5,736 nt of DNA from positions 1-5,736 of the forward strand of contig DATKMG010000162.1 of NCBI GenBank assembly GCA_035541995.1. Direction: 5' to 3'. How positions within the stretch are numbered: position 1 is the stretch's first letter; each line of letters opens with the position of its first letter. The translations under genes were made by a program, and so were the position numbers. Origin of the DNA: DATKMG01 sp035541995 (GTDB lineage Bacteria > Acidobacteriota > Terriglobia > Versatilivoradales > Versatilivoraceae). Of this stretch, positions 3,881-5,736 are shown one piece after another. Below the pieces are notes generated by a model, which was not told the DNA's origin, did no database searches, and saw only the letters and a list, made by a program, of their open reading frames with translations.

Positions 3881-5736
3881 ATGCCCAAGCGTACTGACAT
3901 CAAAAAGATCCTGATTATCGGATCCGGCCCAATTGTGATCGGACAGGCTTGCGAATTCGACTACTCTGGAACTCAAGCCTGCAAAGCCCTGCGGGCTGAG
4001 GGATACAAGATTGTCCTTGTCAACTCCAATCCCGCCACGATCATGACGGACCCCGAGTTTGCAGACAAGACCTTTATTGAACCGCTGACGTCCGAATATG
4101 TTGAGGCCATTATCAAAAGTGAGCGCCCCGATGCTTTATTACCCACGGTTGGAGGCCAAACCGCCTTGAATCTGGCGGTGGAACTATCGGAGAAAGGGAT
4201 TTTGGATCGGTACGGTGTAGAGTTGATCGGTGCCCAGGTCAAGGCCATCAAGATTGCAGAAGACCGTCTCCTCTTTAAAGAGGCCATGCGGGAGATCGAT
4301 CTGGAGACACCGCGCAGCGGCGTCGCTTACAACTTTAACGAAGCCCTTGAAATTGTTAAGCAGGTGGGGTACCCGGCCATCATTCGCCCCTCTTTTACAC
4401 TGGGCGGAACGGGCGGTGGGATTGCTTTTAATGCCGAGGAATTTGAAGACCTGGCTCAGCGTGGCCTGGACCTGAGCCCTTCTCACGAGATTCTGATCGA
4501 AGAATCGGTCATCGGTTGGAAAGAGTATGAGCTCGAGGTCATGCGGGATCTCAAGGACAATGTCGTCATCATTTGCAGTATCGAGAACTTCGACCCGATG
4601 GGAGTACATACCGGGGATTCTGTGACGGTCGCTCCCATACAGACCCTGACCGACAAAGAATACCAAATCATGCGCAATGCCGCCATGAAGGTGATCCGTA
4701 AAGTCGGCGTGGAGACAGGGGGTTCCAATATTCAGTTTGCTGTTAACCCGCAAACCGGACGGTTGGTTCTGATTGAGATGAACCCTCGGGTCTCCCGCAG
4801 TTCCGCCTTAGCTTCCAAGGCCACAGGCTTCCCGATTGCAAAAATCGCCGCTAAACTGGCCGTGGGTTATACGCTCAATGAGATTCCCAATGACATTACC
4901 AAGAAGACCCCTGCTTGCTTTGAGCCGACCATCGACTATGTGGTCACCAAAATTCCGAAATGGGCCTTTGAGAAGTTCCCGGAAACAGACCCGGTTCTGG
5001 GGACTCAAATGAAGTCCGTGGGGGAAGTCATGGCTATCGGCAGGACCTTCAAAGAGTCTTACCTGAAAGCCATGCGATCCCTGGAGACCGGGAAGAAGGT
5101 CGGTTCGGAAAAATTAGAGCCTGATCGGGTGCAGGAACGGCTAGTGACCCCAAATCCAGACCGGTTGACTTACCTTCGATACGCTTTTGAATTGGGATAT
5201 TCGGTCGAAGAGATCTATGAATTCACACGGATCGACCGCTGGTTCCTGGCCCAAATCCAGGAGATCACCCAAATGGGCATGAGACTCAAGGGAGAGCAAA
5301 TCGAGACAATTGCTCCTGAGCTCCTCGCGGAGGCCAAACGAATGGGATACTCTGATCTTCGCCTGGCTGTCCAACTGGGGACCAGCGCTGAGAAGATTCG
5401 GAAGAAACGGAAAGCCCACGGAATTGTCCCTGTTTATAAGCGTGTGGACACCTGTGCCGCTGAGTTTGAATCCTATACCCCGTACCTCTATTCGGCCTAT
5501 GAGCGCGAATGCGAGGCAGATCCCAGTCGCACACCTAAGATCATGATCCTGGGCAGTGGGCCGAACCGCATCGGGCAGGGAATTGAGTTTGATTACTGTT
5601 GCTGCCATGCTTCCTTCGCGCTCAAAGAAGAGGGTTATGAGACCCTTATGGTGAACTGCAATCCCGAGACCGTCTCCACCGACTATGACACTTCCGATCG
5701 ACTTTATTTCGAACCACTCACCTTCGAGGATGTCAT
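3881..5736 (+). CDS. carB: Carbamoyl-phosphate synthase large subunit, N-terminal 618 residues (cut by window end)
   Basis: CarB makes carbamoyl phosphate from bicarbonate, ammonia supplied by CarA, and two ATP. The visible part covers the first ATP-grasp half, which forms carboxyphosphate: GSGPIVIGQACEFDYSG (14-30), NSNPATIMTDP (48-58), R129 in AEDR, R169 in IIRPSFTLGGTGGG, E215 in WKEYE, H243 in GVHTGDS, Q285 in GGSNIQFAVNP, and E299, N301 and R303 in IEMNPRVSRSSA. By my recall of the E. coli protein, numbering up to about residue 335 is the same. The helical oligomerisation domain runs from about 400 to 550, and the second half begins at KIMILGSGPNRIGQGIEFDY (553-572). The rest of this half and the C-terminal allosteric domain lie outside the window, so effector sensitivity cannot be judged. 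The frame is uninterrupted. The family usually has about 1,060-1,090 residues, so about 57% is present. Confidence 0.97.
   Translation, partial: MPKRTDIKKILIIGSGPIVIGQACEFDYSGTQACKALRAEGYKIVLVNSNPATIMTDPEFADKTFIEPLTSEYVEAIIKSERPDALLPTVGGQTALNLAVELSEKGILDRYGVELIGAQVKAIKIAEDRLLFKEAMREIDLETPRSGVAYNFNEALEIVKQVGYPAIIRPSFTLGGTGGGIAFNAEEFEDLAQRGLDLSPSHEILIEESVIGWKEYELEVMRDLKDNVVIICSIENFDPMGVHTGDSVTVAPIQTLTDKEYQIMRNAAMKVIRKVGVETGGSNIQFAVNPQTGRLVLIEMNPRVSRSSALASKATGFPIAKIAAKLAVGYTLNEIPNDITKKTPACFEPTIDYVVTKIPKWAFEKFPETDPVLGTQMKSVGEVMAIGRTFKESYLKAMRSLETGKKVGSEKLEPDRVQERLVTPNPDRLTYLRYAFELGYSVEEIYEFTRIDRWFLAQIQEITQMGMRLKGEQIETIAPELLAEAKRMGYSDLRLAVQLGTSAEKIRKKRKAHGIVPVYKRVDTCAAEFESYTPYLYSAYERECEADPSRTPKIMILGSGPNRIGQGIEFDYCCCHASFALKEEGYETLMVNCNPETVSTDYDTSDRLYFEPLTFEDV

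Noticed and set aside
4184..4753. 189-codon - strand frame opposite carB
   Set aside because: It is antisense to the conserved first ATP-grasp half of CarB, with no independent motif.

Overview
The window looks like a piece of a bacterial chromosome of moderate GC content. It holds mostly housekeeping genes. The small CxxC/CxxC protein, the form of the nitrilase-family enzyme, the lepB-carA-carB order and the CTCTGCGTCTCCGTG-type intergenic repeat would fit an Acidobacteriota-like or related environmental lineage. That placement rests on remembered similarity only, because there is no rRNA or other phylogenetic marker here.

Left part (1-1493): a short gene on the + strand encodes a 90-residue protein with two CxxC pairs, probably a zinc ribbon of unknown role. 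It converges with a - strand gene for a carbon-nitrogen hydrolase (nitrilase superfamily) that keeps the Glu-Lys-Cys triad. The 79 bases between their 3' ends hold an imperfect inverted repeat that looks like a dispersed intergenic repeat.

Middle (1494-2004): 511 bases between two divergent genes with no convincing protein gene. It contains several inverted repeats, a 16-bp operator-like dyad and a run of CGA-rich hexamers. It ends in a good extended -10 promoter that points into the right-hand gene cluster.

Right part (2005-5736): three co-directional genes, lepB (signal peptidase I), carA and carB (small and large subunits of carbamoyl-phosphate synthase). carB runs off the window after 618 codons. 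CarA releases ammonia from glutamine and CarB uses it with bicarbonate and two ATP to make carbamoyl phosphate for pyrimidines and arginine. LepB is functionally unrelated and seems simply to share the transcription unit. The 94-base carA-carB spacer is longer than is typical for this pair. It holds a nested stem-loop and an ATGA-coupled 43-codon reading frame that runs across the carB start.

I did not find a clearly new multi-gene system (no defence, mobile-element, CRISPR or biosynthetic cluster signature). The parts most worth a second look are the uncharacterised zinc-ribbon protein, the repeat-rich 511-base intergenic region and the carA-carB spacer.
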